Source: Archivesica marissinica
Lineage: Eukaryota > Mollusca > Bivalvia > Venerida > Vesicomyidae
Direction: 5' to 3'
DNA length: 64,000 nucleotides
Assembly (NCBI GenBank): GCA_014843695.1
Contig: CM026403.1
Location: 44,671,516 to 44,735,515 of the forward strand
Shown here: positions 45,105-58,705 of the stretch, piece by piece
Numbering within the stretch: the first letter of the stretch is position 1
Layout of the letters: each line of letters starts with the position of its first letter
Program-made: the position numbers and the translations under genes
Notes under the pieces: model-generated
The model's input: only the letters and a program-made list of their open reading frames with translations
The model's database searches: none
Told to the model about the DNA's origin: nothing

Positions 45105-48100
45105 CATATTGTATGTATCACAGGTTGTATGTATCACAGGTTGAATGTATCACAGGTTGTATGTATCACATATTGTATGTATCACAGGTTGTATGTATCA
45201 CAGGTTGTATGTATCACAGGTTGTATGTATCACAGGTTGAATGTATCACAGGTTGTATGTATCACAGGTTGTATGTATCACAGGTTGTATGTATCACAGG
45301 TTGTATGTATCACAGGTTGTATGTATCACATATTGTATGTATCACATATTGTATGTATCACAGGTTGTATGTATCACAGGTTGGACTGTATCACATATTG
45401 TATGTATCACAGGTTGTATGTATCACATATTGTATGTATCACAGGTTGTATGTATCACATATTGTATGTATCACAGGTTGTATGTATCACAGGTTGTATG
45501 TATCACAGGATGTATGTATCACATATTGTATGTATCACATATTGTATGTATCACAGGTTGTATGTATCACAGGATGTATGTATCACATATTGTATGTATC
45601 ACAGGTTGTATGTATCACAGGTTGTATGTATCACATATTGTATGTATCACATATTGTATGTATCACAGGTTGTATGTATCACAGGTTGTATGTATCACAG
45701 GATGTATGTATCACATATTGTATGTATCACAGGTTGTATGTATCACAGGTTGTATGTATCACAGGTTGGACTGTATCACAGGTTGTATGTATCACATATT
45801 GTATGTATCACAGGTTGTATGTATCACAGGTTGTATGTATCACAGGATGTATGTATCACATATTGTATGTATCACAGGTTGTATGTATCACAGGTTGGAC
45901 TGTATCACAGGTTGTATGTATCACAGGTTGTATGTATCACAGGTTGTATGTATCACAGGTTGTATGTATCACATATTGTATGTATCACAGGTTGTATGTA
46001 TCACAGGTTGTATGTATCACAGGTTGTATGTATCACATATTGTATGTATCACAGGTTGTATGTATCACATATTGTATGTATCACAGGTTGTATGTATCAC
46101 ATATTGTATGTATCACAGGTTGTATGTATCACAGGTTGTATGTATCACAGGTTGTATGTATCACAGGTTGTATGTATACACAGGTTGTATGTATCACAGG
46201 TTGTATGTATACACAGGTTGTATGTATCACAGGTTGGACTGTATCACAGGTTGTATGTATCACAGGTTGTATGTATCACAGGTTGTATGTATCACAGGTT
46301 CTATATATCACAGGTTGTATGTATCACATATTGTATGTATCACAGGTTGTATGTATCACAGGTTGGACTGTATCACAGGTTGGACTGTATCACAGGTTGT
46401 ATGTATCACAGGTTGTATGTATCACAGGTTGTATGTATCACAGGTTCTATATATCACAGGTTGTATGTATCACAGGTTGTATGTATCACAGGTTGTATGT
46501 ATCACAGGTTGGACTGTATCACAGGTTGTATGTATCACATATTGTATGTATCACAGGTTGTATGTATCACATATTGTATGTATCACAGGTTGTATGTATC
46601 ACAGGTTGTATGTATCACAGGTTGTATGTATCACAGGATGTATGTATCACATATTGTATGTATCACAGGTTGTATGTATCACAGGTTGGACTGTATCACA
46701 GGTTGGACTGTATCACAGGTTGGACTGTATCACAGGTTGTATGTATCACATATTGTATGTATCACATATTGTATGTATCACATATTGTATGTATCACAGG
46801 TTGTATGTATCACATATTGTATGTATCACAGGTTGTATGTATCACATATTGTATGTATCACAGGTTGTATGTATCACATATTGTATGTATCACAGGTTGT
46901 ATGTATCACAGGTTGTATGTATCACATATTGTATGTATCACAGGTTGTATGTATCACATATTGTATGTATCACAGGTTGTATGTATCACATATTGTATGT
47001 ATCACAGGTTGGACTGTATCACAGGTTGGACTGTATCACAGGTTGTATGTATCACAGGTTGTATGTATCACATATTGTATGTATCACAGGTTGTATGTAT
47101 CACATATTGTATGTATCACAGGTTGTATGTATCACATATTGTATGTATCACAGGTTGTATGTATCACAGGTTGTATGTATCACAGGTTGTATGTATCACA
47201 GGTTGTATGTATCACAGGTTGTATGTATCACAGGTTGTATGTATCACAGGGTCTATATATCACAGGTTGGACTGTATCACAGGTTGTATGTATCACATAT
47301 TGTATGTATCACAGGTTGTATGTATCACATATTGTATGTATCACAGGTTGTATGTATCACATATTGTATGTATCACATATTGTATGTATCACAGGTTGTA
47401 TGTATCACATATTGTATGTATCACAGGTTGGACTGTATCACAGGTTGGATGTATCACAGGTTGGACTGTATCACAGGTTGTATGTATCACATATTGTATG
47501 TATCACAGGTTGTATGTATCACAGGTTGTATGTATCACAGGTTGTATGTATCACAGGTTGGACTGTATCACAGGTTGTATGTATCACATATTGTATGTAT
47601 CACAGGTTGTATGTATCACATATTGTATGTATCACAGGTTGTATGTATCACATATTGTATGTATCACATATTGTATGTATCACAGGTTGTATGTATCACA
47701 GGTTGTATGTATCACAGGTTGTATGTATCACATATTGTATGTATCACATATTGTATGTATCACAGGTTGTATGTATCACATATTGTATGTATCACAGGTT
47801 GTATGTATCACATATTGTATGTATCACATATTGTATGTATCACATATTGTATGTATCACATATTGTATGTATCACAGGTTGTATGTATCACATATTGTAT
47901 GTATCACAGGTTGTATGTATCACATATTGTATGTATCACAGGTTGTATGTATCACATATTGTATGTATCACAGGTTGTATGTATCACATATTGTATGTAT
48001 CACATATTGTATGTATCACATATTGTATGTATCACAGGTTGTATGTATCACAGGTTGTATGTATCACATATTGTATGTATCACATATTGTATGTATCACA

Positions 48101-51100
48101 TATTGTATGTATCACAGGTTGTATGTATCACATATTGTATGTATCACAGGTTGTATGTATCACATATTGTATGTATCACATGTTGTATGTATCACATATT
48201 GTATGTATCACATATTGTATGTATCACATATTGTATGTATCACAGGTTGTATGTATCACATATTGTATGTATCACATATTGTATGTATCACAGGTTGTAT
48301 GTATCACATATTGTATGTATCACATATTGTATGTATCACAGGTTGTATGTATCACATATTGTATGTATCACATATTGTATGTATCACAGGTTGTATGTAT
48401 CACATATTGTATGTATCACAGGTTGTATGTATCACAGGTTGTATGTATCACAGGTTGTATGTATCACATATTGTATGTATCACAGGTTGTATGTATCACA
48501 GGTTGTATGTATCACATATTGTATGTATCACAGGTTGTATGTATCACAGGTTGGACTGTATCACATGTTGTATGTATCACAGGTTGGACTGTATCACAGG
48601 TTGGACTGTATCACATGTTGTATGTATCACAGGTTGTATGTATCACATAGTGTATGTATCACATATTGTATGTATCACAGGTTGTATGTATCACAGGTTG
48701 TATGTATCACAGGTTGTATGTATCACAGGTTGGACTGTATCACAGGTTGTATGTATCACAGGTTGTATGTATCACAGGTTGGACTGTATCACAGGTTGTA
48801 TGTATCACAGGTTGGACTGTATCACAGGTTGTATGTATCACAGGTTGTATGTATCACAGGTTGTATGTATCACAGGTTGGACTGTATCACAGGTTGGATG
48901 TATCACATGTTGTATGTATCACAGGTTGTATGTATCACATATTGTATGTATCACATATTGTATGTATCACAGGTTGTATGTATCACAGGTTGTATGTATC
49001 ACAGGTTGTATGTATCACAGGTTGGACTGTATCACAGGTTGTATGTATCACAGGTTGTATGTATCACAGGTTGGACTGTATCACAGGTTGTATGTATCAC
49101 AGGTTGGACTGTATCACAGGTTGTATGTATCACAGGTTGTATGTATCACATATTGTATGTATCACAGGTTGTATGTATCACAGGTTGTATGTATCACAGG
49201 TTGTATGTATCACAGGTTGTATGTATAACAGGTTGTATGTATCACATGTTGTATGTATCACAGGTTGTATGTATCACAGGTTGGACTGTATCACAGGTTG
49301 GACTGTATCACAGGTTGGACTGTATCACAGGTTGTACGTATCACATATTGTATGTATCACAGGTTGTATGTATCACAGGTTGTATGTATCACAGGTTGGA
49401 CTGTATCACAGGTTGTATGTATCACAGGTTGGGCTGTATCACATATTGTATGTATCACAGGTTGTATGTATCACAGGTTGTATGTATCACAGGTTGGATG
49501 TATCACAGGTTGGACTGTATCACAGGTTGGATGTATCACAGGTTGTATGTATCACAGGTTGTATGTATCACAGGTTGGACTGTATCACAGGTTGGACTGT
49601 ATCACAGGTTGGACTGTATCACAGGTTGTATGTATCACAGGTTGGACTGTATCACAGGTTGTATGTATCACAGGTTGTATGTATCACAGGTTGGACTGTA
49701 TCACAGGTTGGACTGTATCACAGGTTGTATGTATCACAGGTTGGACTGTATCACAGGTTGTATGTATCACAGGTTGGACTGTATCACAGGTTGTATGTAT
49801 CACAGGTTGGACTGTATCACAGGTTGTATGTATCACAGGTTGTATGTATCACATATTGTATGTATCACAGGTTGTATGTATCACATATTGTATGTATCAC
49901 AGGTTGTATGTATCACAGGTTGTATGTATCACAGGTTGTATGTATCACATATTGTATGTATCACAGGTTGTATGTATCACAGGTTGTATGTATCACATAT
50001 TGTATGTATCACAGGTTGGACTGTATCACAGGTTGTATGTATCACATATTGTATGTATCACAGGTTGTATGTATCACATATTGTATGTATCACAGGTTGT
50101 ATGTATCACATATTGTATGTATCACAGGTTGTATGTATCACATATTGTATGTATCACAGGTTGTATGTATCACATATTGTATGTATCACAGGTTGTATGT
50201 ATCACAGGTTGTATGTATCACAGGTTGTATGTATCACATATTGTATGTATCACAGGTTGTATGTATCACAGGTTGGATGTATCACAGGTTGTATGTATCA
50301 CAGGTTGTATGTATCACAGGTTGTATGTATCACATATTGTATGTATCACAGGTTGTATGTATCACAGGTTGTATGTATCACAGGTTGTATGTATCACAGG
50401 TTGTATGTATCACAGGTTGGACTGTATCACAGGTTGTATGTATCACAGGTTGTATGTATCACAGGTTGTATGTATCACAGGTTGTATGTATCACAGGTTG
50501 TATGTATCACAGGTTGTATGTATCACAGGTTGTATGTATCACAGGTTGTATGTATCACATGTTGTATGTATCACAGGTTGTATGTATCACAGGTTGTATG
50601 TATCACAGGTTGTATGTATCACATATTGTATGTATCACAGGTTGTATGTATCACAGGTTGTATGTATCACAGGTTGTATGTATCACATATTGTATGTATC
50701 ACAGGTTGTATGTATCACATATTGTATGTATCACAGGTTGTATGTATCACAGGTTGTATGTATCACAGGTTGGACTGTATCACAGGTTGGACTGTATCAC
50801 AGGTTGTATGTATCACAGGTTGTATGTATCACAGGTTGTATGTATCACAGGTTGTATGTATCACAGATTGTATGTATCACAGGTTGTATGTATCACAGGT
50901 TGTATGTATCACAGGTTGTATGTATCACAGGTTGTATGTATCACAGGTTGTATGTATCACATATTGTATGTATCACAGGTTGTATGTATCACAGGTTGGA
51001 CTGTATCACAGGTTGGACTGTATCACAGGTTGTATGTATCACAGGTTGGACTGTATCACAGGTTGTATGTATCACACAGGTTGTATGTATCACAGGTTGT

Positions 51101-52303
51101 ATGTATCACATATTGTATGTATCACAGGTTGTATGTATCACAGGTTGTCTGTATCACATATTGTATGTATCACAGGTTGTATGTATCACAGGTTGTATGT
51201 ATCACAGGTTGTATGTATCACATATTGTATGTATCACAGGTTGTATGTATAACAGGTTGTATGTATCACAGGTTGTATGTATCACATATTGTATGTATCA
51301 CAGGTTGTATGTATCACATATTGTATGTATCACAGGTTGGACTGTATCACAAGTTGGACTGTATCACATATTGTATGTATCACAGGTTGGACTGTATCAC
51401 AGGTTGTATGTATCACAGGTTGGACTGTATCACAGGTTGGACTGTATCACATATTGTATGTATCACAGGTTGTATGTATCACAGGTTGTATGTATCACAG
51501 GTTGTATGTATCACAGGTTGTATGTATCACAGGTTGTATGTATCACAGGTTGTATGTATCACAGGTTGTATGTATCACAGGTTGTATGTATCACAGGTTG
51601 TATGTATCACAGGTTGTATGTATCACAGGTTGTATGTATCACATTGTATGTATCACAGGTTGTATGTATCACAGGTTGTATGTATCACAGGTTGTATGTA
51701 TCACAGGTTGTATGTATCACATATTGTATGTATCACAGGTTGGACTGTATCACAGGTTGGACTGTATCACATATTGTATGTATCACAGGTTGTATGTATA
51801 ACAGGTTGTATGTATCACAGGTTGTATGTATCACATATTGTATGTATCACAGGTTGTATGTATCACACAGGTTGTATGTATCACAGGTTGTATGTATCAC
51901 AGGTTGTATGTATCACAGGTTGTATGTATCACAGGTTGTATGTATCACAGGTTGTATGTATCACACAGGTTGTATGTATCACAGGTTGTATGTATCACAG
52001 GTTGTATGTATCACAGGTTGTATGTATCACAGGTTGTATGTATCACAGGTTGTATGTATCACAGGTTGTATGTATCACAGGTTGTATGTATCACAGGTTG
52101 TATGTATCACAGGTTGTATGTATCACAGGTTGTATGTATCACAGGTTGTATGTATCACAGGTTGTATGTATCACATATTGTATGTATCACAGGTTGGACT
52201 GTATCACAGGTTGGACTGTATCACATATTGTATGTATCACAGGCTGTATGTATCACAGGTTGTATGTATCACAGGTTGTATGTATCACAGGTTGGACTGT
52301 ATC
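45105..52303. repeat. 16-bp satellite (TCACAGGTTGTATGTA)n
   Basis: About 7.2 kb, roughly 440 units. Each unit is one of two main states, CACAGGTTGTATGTAT or CACATATTGTATGTAT. A 17-bp form CACAGGTTGGACTGTAT is scattered through it. There are no stops on the + strand, so all three frames are open for up to 2,003 codons and give a 16-residue peptide repeat that is purely a consequence of the unit. The array fills most of the intron between two HIRA exons. Confidence 0.96.
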
Positions 52304-52550
52304 ACATGTGCATACAATATTTAAATATACAGTCCCACCTCCCCAAGCGTCGCCTCCCATGAGCGACACCCTCTTTATAACGTCACCTTTATTCCCACAC
52401 TTTTCGTTTTTATACAATTTCACCTCTCATGAATGACACCTCCCAACAACACACAACGACAGTCAATATCCCACCCAGTTATGCAGAAAACCTCCCAAGA
52501 ACAGACAAAAATTTGGCAGAAAAAAGAAACAGTCTGTACATGTATGTGTC
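52304..52550. other. intron, no feature recognised
   Basis: Short sequence with two diverged copies of 'cacctc(c/t)catgagcgacacc'-like text at about 52,340 and 52,420. Nothing else is seen. Confidence 0.4.
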
Positions 52551-52806
52551 GTCCGCCTCCGTGGTCGAGTGGTTAAGGTTGCTGACTTGTATACCACTGT
52601 AACCTATCATCACTGATGGTCACGGGTTCGAGCCCCGCTCAGTCCGTGTCTCATTTATATGAAAAGTTGGCAGTTTCTTACGGAGGTTGGTGCACCCAAG
52701 TACTGGTTAACCGTTGGAGCCTGCCCAGGAAAGGTGTTGTTAGGTAAACTGCCCGCCAGCGATATAGCCCAAAATGGTGCTGATGCAGGCGTAAACACGA
52801 AATATA
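52551..52806 (+). mobile_element. tRNA-derived SINE, first family, with target duplication
   Basis: Head GTCCGCCTCCGTGGTCGAGTGG carries the A box, GGGTTCGAGCCCCG the B box, then the body with AGTACTGGTTAACCG and AAAGGTGTTGTTAGG and an AT-rich tail. It is flanked by ACATGTATGTGTC on both sides (52,538-52,550 and 52,807-52,819), so it is a fairly recent insertion. Confidence 0.85.
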
Positions 52807-52819
52807 ACATGTATGTGTC

Positions 52820-53767
52820 ATCAGACGCAAATAATCGCCAATTGTTCCTTTCAATTTTCAATAAACAGTAATTATCTTAATTTGGGACAATATCCGGGGG
52901 GGAATAATCTACAGGCTGGACCGGAAGTGTGAAAATAATCATTGTTTACGTGTATTCTTTCAATAAACAGCTTGACATGATTGGCAGGTTGTGTTACCGC
53001 GTATATCTTTTGATCACTTAAGATGAAGAAAAAAGGAATTTTGCAGGTGCATACCGTACCGTATATGGGCATGCCTCGTCGGTCAATAGAGGAGACTGTT
53101 TATATATAAACTTTATATGTTTGTTTAATAATTATCTCCAATCATTTCCAAACCTCCCTAGAACAACAACCTCTCTACAACAACGAAGGCCTAAAAAACG
53201 GTTTGATTCGGGTAACATGCCCGAAATTGCTAGGTATGGCAGGTCGGATTATTTTGGTGCTTTTTTTCCCCATTCAAGTTGGTCCATGGTCTGTGGGCAG
53301 TTTTTGCCATCGAAAACCTCTGACAATCCATCTGGTGTACACTGATATTCTTCTTCGATTTGTGCGAATGTTGTTGGTGGTGATAAAAGTTTAAAAACAC
53401 GTTTTTCTGGGATGTTATGTTGACTGCAATGCGTTTTCCAAATATTTATAACTTATTTTGTCGTTCAGTGTTACAAGACACTTGACGTACAAGGCGTTCA
53501 TAGACATAGCGTCTTTATGATTGTCTACGTGATACTGAGCGAAAAGTAGCGAAAAGTACAGTAAAACCCGAAAAGGACAAAAAAAGAAATTAAAGGTTTT
53601 CTTTTTCGGATCGATCTCTAAAAACGCTATGGTCGGCGTGATTTTATAGGTATGGTCGGGTTACCCGAACCAAACCATTTTTTAGGCCTAATCTTGGATG
53701 TATCCGGATGGTGTTTGCTCTGGAGTGATTTGACTGTATACAACATCACTCTTCCATTTCTTTCTAC
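52820..53767. other. intron, no feature recognised
   Basis: Mixed unique intron sequence. I see no exon, RNA gene or repeat family that I can support. Confidence 0.45.
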
Positions 53768-53830
53768 AGCTACCAATGTTTACAATTGTCATAGTTTTTA
53801 TCACAGCAAGTGCCTCGTGTTGAATGGTCA
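53768..53830 (+). pseudogene. decayed duplicate of a HIRA acceptor and exon start
   Basis: An acceptor-like TTTTTATCACAG followed by CAAGTGCCTCGTGTTGAATGG lies 97 bases upstream of the real acceptor and exon start (TTTCTTTCACAG, then a matching CAAGTGTCTGTGTTGAAGGG). About 21 of 25 exon bases and much of the preceding intron match. An extra base breaks the frame. Confidence 0.7.
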
Positions 53831-53903
53831 TGAACTTCTTTTCCATATCTTTTATATATTCCTAGAGTTACAAATGTACAAACTTTACATATTTCTTTCA
53901 CAG

Positions 53904-54064
53904 AACAAGTGTCTGTGTTGAAGGGCCATACGGGCCTTGTGAAGGGTGTGACTTGGGACCCGGTGGGCAAGTATCTGGCATCGCAGTCGGACGATAAGTC
54001 GCTTAGGATTTGGAGAACGAGGGACTGGCAGCAAGAAGCCATTGTTACAGAACCATTCAAAGAT
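53904..54064 (+). CDS. HIRA: HIRA exon ([20 protein letters not shown])
   Basis: Acceptor ttctttcacag. It encodes [35 protein letters not shown] and the linker [17 protein letters not shown], highly conserved with animal HIRA. The exit is placed after GAT at gttggt, which keeps phase 0 into the next exon (CGGTTHVLR). One residue is missing relative to the usual spacing at this junction. The donor is weak, so the exact edge could differ by a few bases. Confidence 0.92.
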
Positions 54065-54209
54065 GTTGGTGGTATTCTCTCAAACGATTGACACATTGAC
54101 CAACTATATCTCTGTCTAACTCATTTGTCAGGGAATATGTCTGAGGTTTTACATGTATAATGGTTAAGCTGGTTTGTAACTGTTTTCAACACATGAATCA
54201 GTTAACATA

Positions 54210-54498
54210 GTCCGCCTCCGTGGTCGAGTGGTTAAGGTCGCTGACTTGTATACCACTGTAACCTATCATCACTGATGGTCACGGGTTCGAGCCCCGCTCA
54301 GACTGTGTTTCATTTATATGAAAAAGTTGGCAGTTTCTTACGGAGGTTGGTGCACCCAAGTACTGGTTAACCGCTGGAGCCTGCCCAGGAAAAGTGTTGT
54401 TAGGTAAACTGCACGCCGGCGATATAGCCCAAAATGGTGCTGATGCAGGCGTAAAACCCGAAATATAACATAAATATAACATAAATATAACATAACAT
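54210..54498 (+). mobile_element. tRNA-derived SINE, first family, perfect target duplication
   Basis: Same head and body as the copy at 52,551. The tail is a short microsatellite (AAATATAACAT repeated). ATGAATCAGTTAACA flanks both sides (15 bp, exact), so this is probably the youngest copy in the window. Confidence 0.88.
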
Positions 54499-54589
54499 AT
54501 GAATCAGTTAACAATACTGAAATAATCCTTGTATTGGATATCTGGAAATATGATTGACAGCTGACATGTGCCAAACAAGATTAGCAGGC

Positions 54590-54718
54590 GAAGTTGTGAT
54601 AGCACATTGGTAGTGCACTCTCTTGAGGTGTGAAATGCCCGGAGTTCACGCCCAGCTGTAGCCGTTTTGATTGTGCCTCATTGTAGGAACTTGTTTCGCA
54701 ATCAAGCTAAAATATGTT
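54590..54718 (+). mobile_element. tRNA-derived SINE, second family, shortened
   Basis: GTTGTGATAGCACATTGGTAG and GGAGTTCACGCCCAGC match the A and B box regions of the family at 43,131. Most of the body is deleted before TTGTTTCGCAATCAAGCTAA. Confidence 0.6.
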
Positions 54719-55480
54719 TGTATTAACTTAGTTTAGCAAGCTATCCTGCGTATGGAGGGGGGAGGGGGGATTTCCTTGATATGAGAGGAAAGCGTACATC
54801 CCAGAGAATACCGACCACCATACTATCACGCATGACTATCACGCATGCTTCCCCCCATGCCCAGGATTAAACCTGGGTTGCATTGGCGCATCATTTGTGT
54901 AACGACTGCTAATGGCACATTCAGTTGGGTGTATACCAGTGTCATACATTTGGTTTTCACTCAATAGCTTTCAATAGGTGTGAACAAATTGTGACTTCCG
55001 AGAGGTTGTCGCTCCGGATTGCAATCGGATTGTCACCGGTTGGATCCCCAGCCGGATCTTTCTAAATTGATAAAGATAGCTTTCTGTTCACGAGTGAAAT
55101 ATAATTTGATCATTCATTTAATCGAAAAACATTTCGAACAATTTGTTTTTATGTTAAAAAACGATTCTACCATGTGTTAGAATGTCAGGGCTCATTCTAG
55201 ATGAGAATGTTTGTGGGAGAAGTGAGGAACCACGCGATCGAGTCCTTAAATGGTCTTAGTTAATAAATTTCAACAAAACATGGTTGAAATACACAATATA
55301 ACCATTAAATACATCATTTAGGATGGAGTGCTTTATAATGGGTCAGTGTATCTTACTGGGCAACATTTTGCATGAAAATTGCAAAAGAAAACCCCCCAAA
55401 AAAGTTGTTGTTTTGGGAGAAATGGTGTGATGCTGGGGATCCCTAGGGCGACTGGGGCCCCCAAATCACCCTATTTTGAC
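54719..55480. other. intron, possible tRNA-like remnant
   Basis: At about 54,990-55,060 a segment has 'gagaggttgtcgctcc' and 'accggttggatcccc', reminiscent of tRNA boxes but diverged. Otherwise unique sequence with a G-rich run near 54,757. Confidence 0.35.
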
Positions 55481-55612
55481 CCAAATCGCCCTATTTTGCC
55501 ACAAATTGCTCTATTTCGCCCCAAATTGCCCTATTTCGCCCCAAATTGCCCTATTTCGCCCCAAATTGCCCTATTTCGCCCCAAATTGCCCTATTTTGCT
55601 CCAAATCGCACT
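55481..55612. repeat. 20-bp minisatellite
   Basis: About seven copies of a unit with CCAAATTGCCCTATTTCGCC. Edge copies are diverged (AAATCACCCTATTTTGACCC). Confidence 0.9.
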
Positions 55613-55823
55613 CTAGAATGAGCCCTGCATCACTTGATATCATGACATCATAAATGACAATGACTGGCGGCTAAAGTCCGAAAACGTTCATATTGACAAT
55701 ATTTCTAAATGTAGCGGCTGAGAGTATAGAAAGTAATTAGAATAAAATGTGTTATTGCATTTTATTTCACTGGTAAATTTCTATATTTCATTAGAAAGCA
55801 TCAAATAAATAATTGTATTCCAG

Positions 55824-55991
55824 TGTGGAGGAACTACCCATGTGTTGCGATGTGACTGGTCTCCGGATGGACACTATGTTATATCAGCGCATGCCATGAA
55901 TAACTCGGGACCCACCGCACAGATTGTAGAGAGAGATGGCTGGAAAACTTCACTGGATTTCGTAGGGCACAGAAAAGCTATAACAGTTGTT
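55824..55991 (+). CDS. HIRA: HIRA exon (WSPDGHYVISAHAMNNSGPT)
   Basis: Acceptor gtattccag, donor gtaagt. The 56 codons encode CGGTTHVLRCDWSPDGHYVI, SAHAMNNSGPTAQIVERDGW and KTSLDFVGHRKAITVV. The Ala-His-Ala-Met-Asn-Asn-Ser-Gly-Pro-Thr-Ala block is one of the most conserved parts of the HIRA propeller. Phase 0 on both sides. Confidence 0.95.
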
Positions 55992-56404
55992 GTAAGTCAG
56001 TGTAGCTAGTCATACAGTAGGATTCCTCCTTGAGAAGTACCAAATTACTGTAATATCGATAAGATTGTTTTCTAGAACGGAATGACAGGGTGCCACACCC
56101 TGTCCCATTTTAGCCCCGCCTTTAATGTCCGCCCTTTTGCCATTTAATTTTAATGTTTTAAATATTTTTATAATCTTCAAATTGCGAGTGTCTTCGTGCG
56201 GGAAAACCTTTGTAAACTCTAACTCTTCCACCCTGTTGACAAATATGTACTGTCCTACTGCCATGCACGTAAAAGAACTAGAGGAGACTCTGGAATGGGT
56301 CTCTGTCTGTATCATTGCACTATCCTCCAAAAATCTAAAATGACTAATCTCTTCAAGAGGCGTCGCTCATATGGGCAACCGGTAGCGGTGATAAATAAAC
56401 GTAA

Positions 56405-58333
56405 TACACCCTGTTGACCAATATGTACTGCCATGTTGACCAGTATGTACTGCCCTACTGCCATGTTGACCAATATGTACTGCCATGTTGACCAATATGT
56501 ACTGCCCTACTGCCATGTTGACCAATATGTACTGCCCTACTGCCATGTTGACCAATATGTACTGCCCTACTGCCATGTTGACCAATATGTACTGCACTAC
56601 TGTCATGTTGACCAATATGTACTGCCCTACTGCCATGTTGACCAATATGTACTGCCCTACTGTCATGTTGACCAATATGTACTGTCATGTTGACCAATAT
56701 GTACTGCACTACTGCCATGTTGACCAATATGTACAGCCCTACTGCCATGTTGACCAATATGTACTGCCATGTTGACCAATATGTACTGCACTACTGCCAT
56801 GTTGACCAATATGTACTGCCCTACTGCCATGTTGACCAATATGTACTGCCATGTTGACCAATATGTACTGCACTACTGCCATGTTGACCAATATGTACTG
56901 CACTACTGCCATGTTGACCAATATGTACTGCCATGTTGACCAATATGTACTGCACTACTGCCATGTTGACCAATATGTACTGCACTACTGCTATGTTGAC
57001 CAATATGTACAGCCCTACTGCCATGTTGACCAATATGTACTGCACTACTGCCATGTTGACCAATATGTACTGCCATGTTGACCAATATGTACTGCCATGT
57101 TGACCAATATGTACTGCCCTACTGCCATGTTGACCAATATGTACTGCACTACTGCCATGTTGACCAATATGTACTGCCCTACTGCCATGTTGACCAATAT
57201 GTACTGCACTACTGCCATGTTGACCAATATGTACTGCCCTACTGCCATGTTGACCAATATGTACTGCCATGTTGACCAATATGTACTGCACTACTGCCAT
57301 GTTGACCAATATGTACTGCACTACTGCCATGTTGACCAATATGTACTGCCATGTTGACCAATATGTACTGCACTACTGCCATGTTGACCAATATGTACTG
57401 CACTACTGCCATGTTGACCAATATGTACAGCCCTACTGCCATGTTGACCAATATGTACTGCACTACTGCCATGTTGACCAATATGTACTGCCATGTTGAC
57501 CAATATGTACTGCCATGTTGACCAATATGTACTGCCCTACTGCCATGTTGACCAATATGTACTGCACTACTGCCATGTTGACCAATATGTACTGCCCTAC
57601 TGCCATGTTGACCAATATGTACTGCACTACTGCCATGTTGACCAATATGTACTGCCATGTTGACCAATATGTACTGCCCTACTGCCATGTTGACCAGTAT
57701 GTACTGCCCTACTGCCATGTTGACCAATATGTACTGCCCTACTGCCATGTTGACCAATATGTACCGCACTACTGCCATGTTGACCAATATGTACTGCCCT
57801 ACTGCCATGTTGACCAATATGTACTGCCATGTTGACCAATATGTACTGCACTACTGCCATGTTGACCAATATGTACTGCACTACTGTCATGTTGACCAAT
57901 ATGTACTGCACTACTGCCATGTTGACCAATATGTACTGCCCTACTGCCATGTTGACCACCAATATGTACTGCACTACTGCCATGTTGACCAATATGTACT
58001 GCCATGTTGACCACCAATATGTACTGCCCTACTGCCATGTTGACCACCAATATGTACTGCCCTACTGCCATGTTGACCACCAATATGTACTGCCCTACTG
58101 CCATGTTGACCACCAATATGTACTGCCCTACTGCCATGTTGACCACCAATATGTACTGCCCTACTGCCATGTTGACCACCAATATGTACTGCCTTACTGC
58201 CATGTTGACCACCAATATGTACTGCCCTACTGCCATGTTGACCACCAATATGTACTGCCCTACTGCCATGTTGACCACCAATATGTACTGCCCTACTGCC
58301 ATGTTGACCACCAATATGTACAGCCCTACTGCC
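56405..58333. repeat. 30/22/33-bp minisatellite (CATGTTGACCAATATGTACTG)
   Basis: Mixture of a 30-bp unit (with CCCTACTGC or CACTACTGC), a shortened 22-bp unit and, at the right end from about 57,950, a 33-bp form with GACCACCAATATG repeated about eleven times. Blocks of several units recur, indicating higher-order repeats. A single diverged unit at 56,234-56,264 (TTGACAAATATGTACTGTCC) lies before the SINE tail (GGGCAACCGGTAGCGGTGAT, about 56,372) and may be the seed. Confidence 0.93.
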
Positions 58334-58705
58334 TTTTTGATCAAGCATAATTAGCTGTCAATCACCGTCGGCTAGCAACATTTTCTAAAGGGAATCTGCC
58401 TCCCACACCTACCCCCTTTGCCACTCAAAATGCACCCTGCCCCTTTTCTGACCCACATGCCATTTTTTCTACTCTAGAATAAATCCTGTATTGATCATTG
58501 TTTCTATAAGCTGCAAATAATTTGCCTTGAGAGCTAGCACATTTCCCCCTTGGGCTCTAGGAATGATCAGTGAATACCAACTCTGCATCGACTACCCAGA
58601 AAATCAGCATATAGCCCTTTTCTTCAAAATATTCAACTATTCATAACATAGGTATTTATTTCTTCAAGAACTATGTGGTCATGTTACATTCATTTATCTT
58701 CCCTT
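58334..58705. other. intron, no feature recognised
   Basis: Unique AT-rich sequence. Confidence 0.45.

Noticed and set aside
45068..52436. Frames of 1,000-2,000 codons in all three + frames
   Set aside because: The 16-bp unit has no stop on the + strand, so openness carries no coding information.
56367..58354. Many frames of 60-190 codons, some with Cys-rich repeats
   Set aside because: They mirror the 30/22/33-bp minisatellite on both strands.
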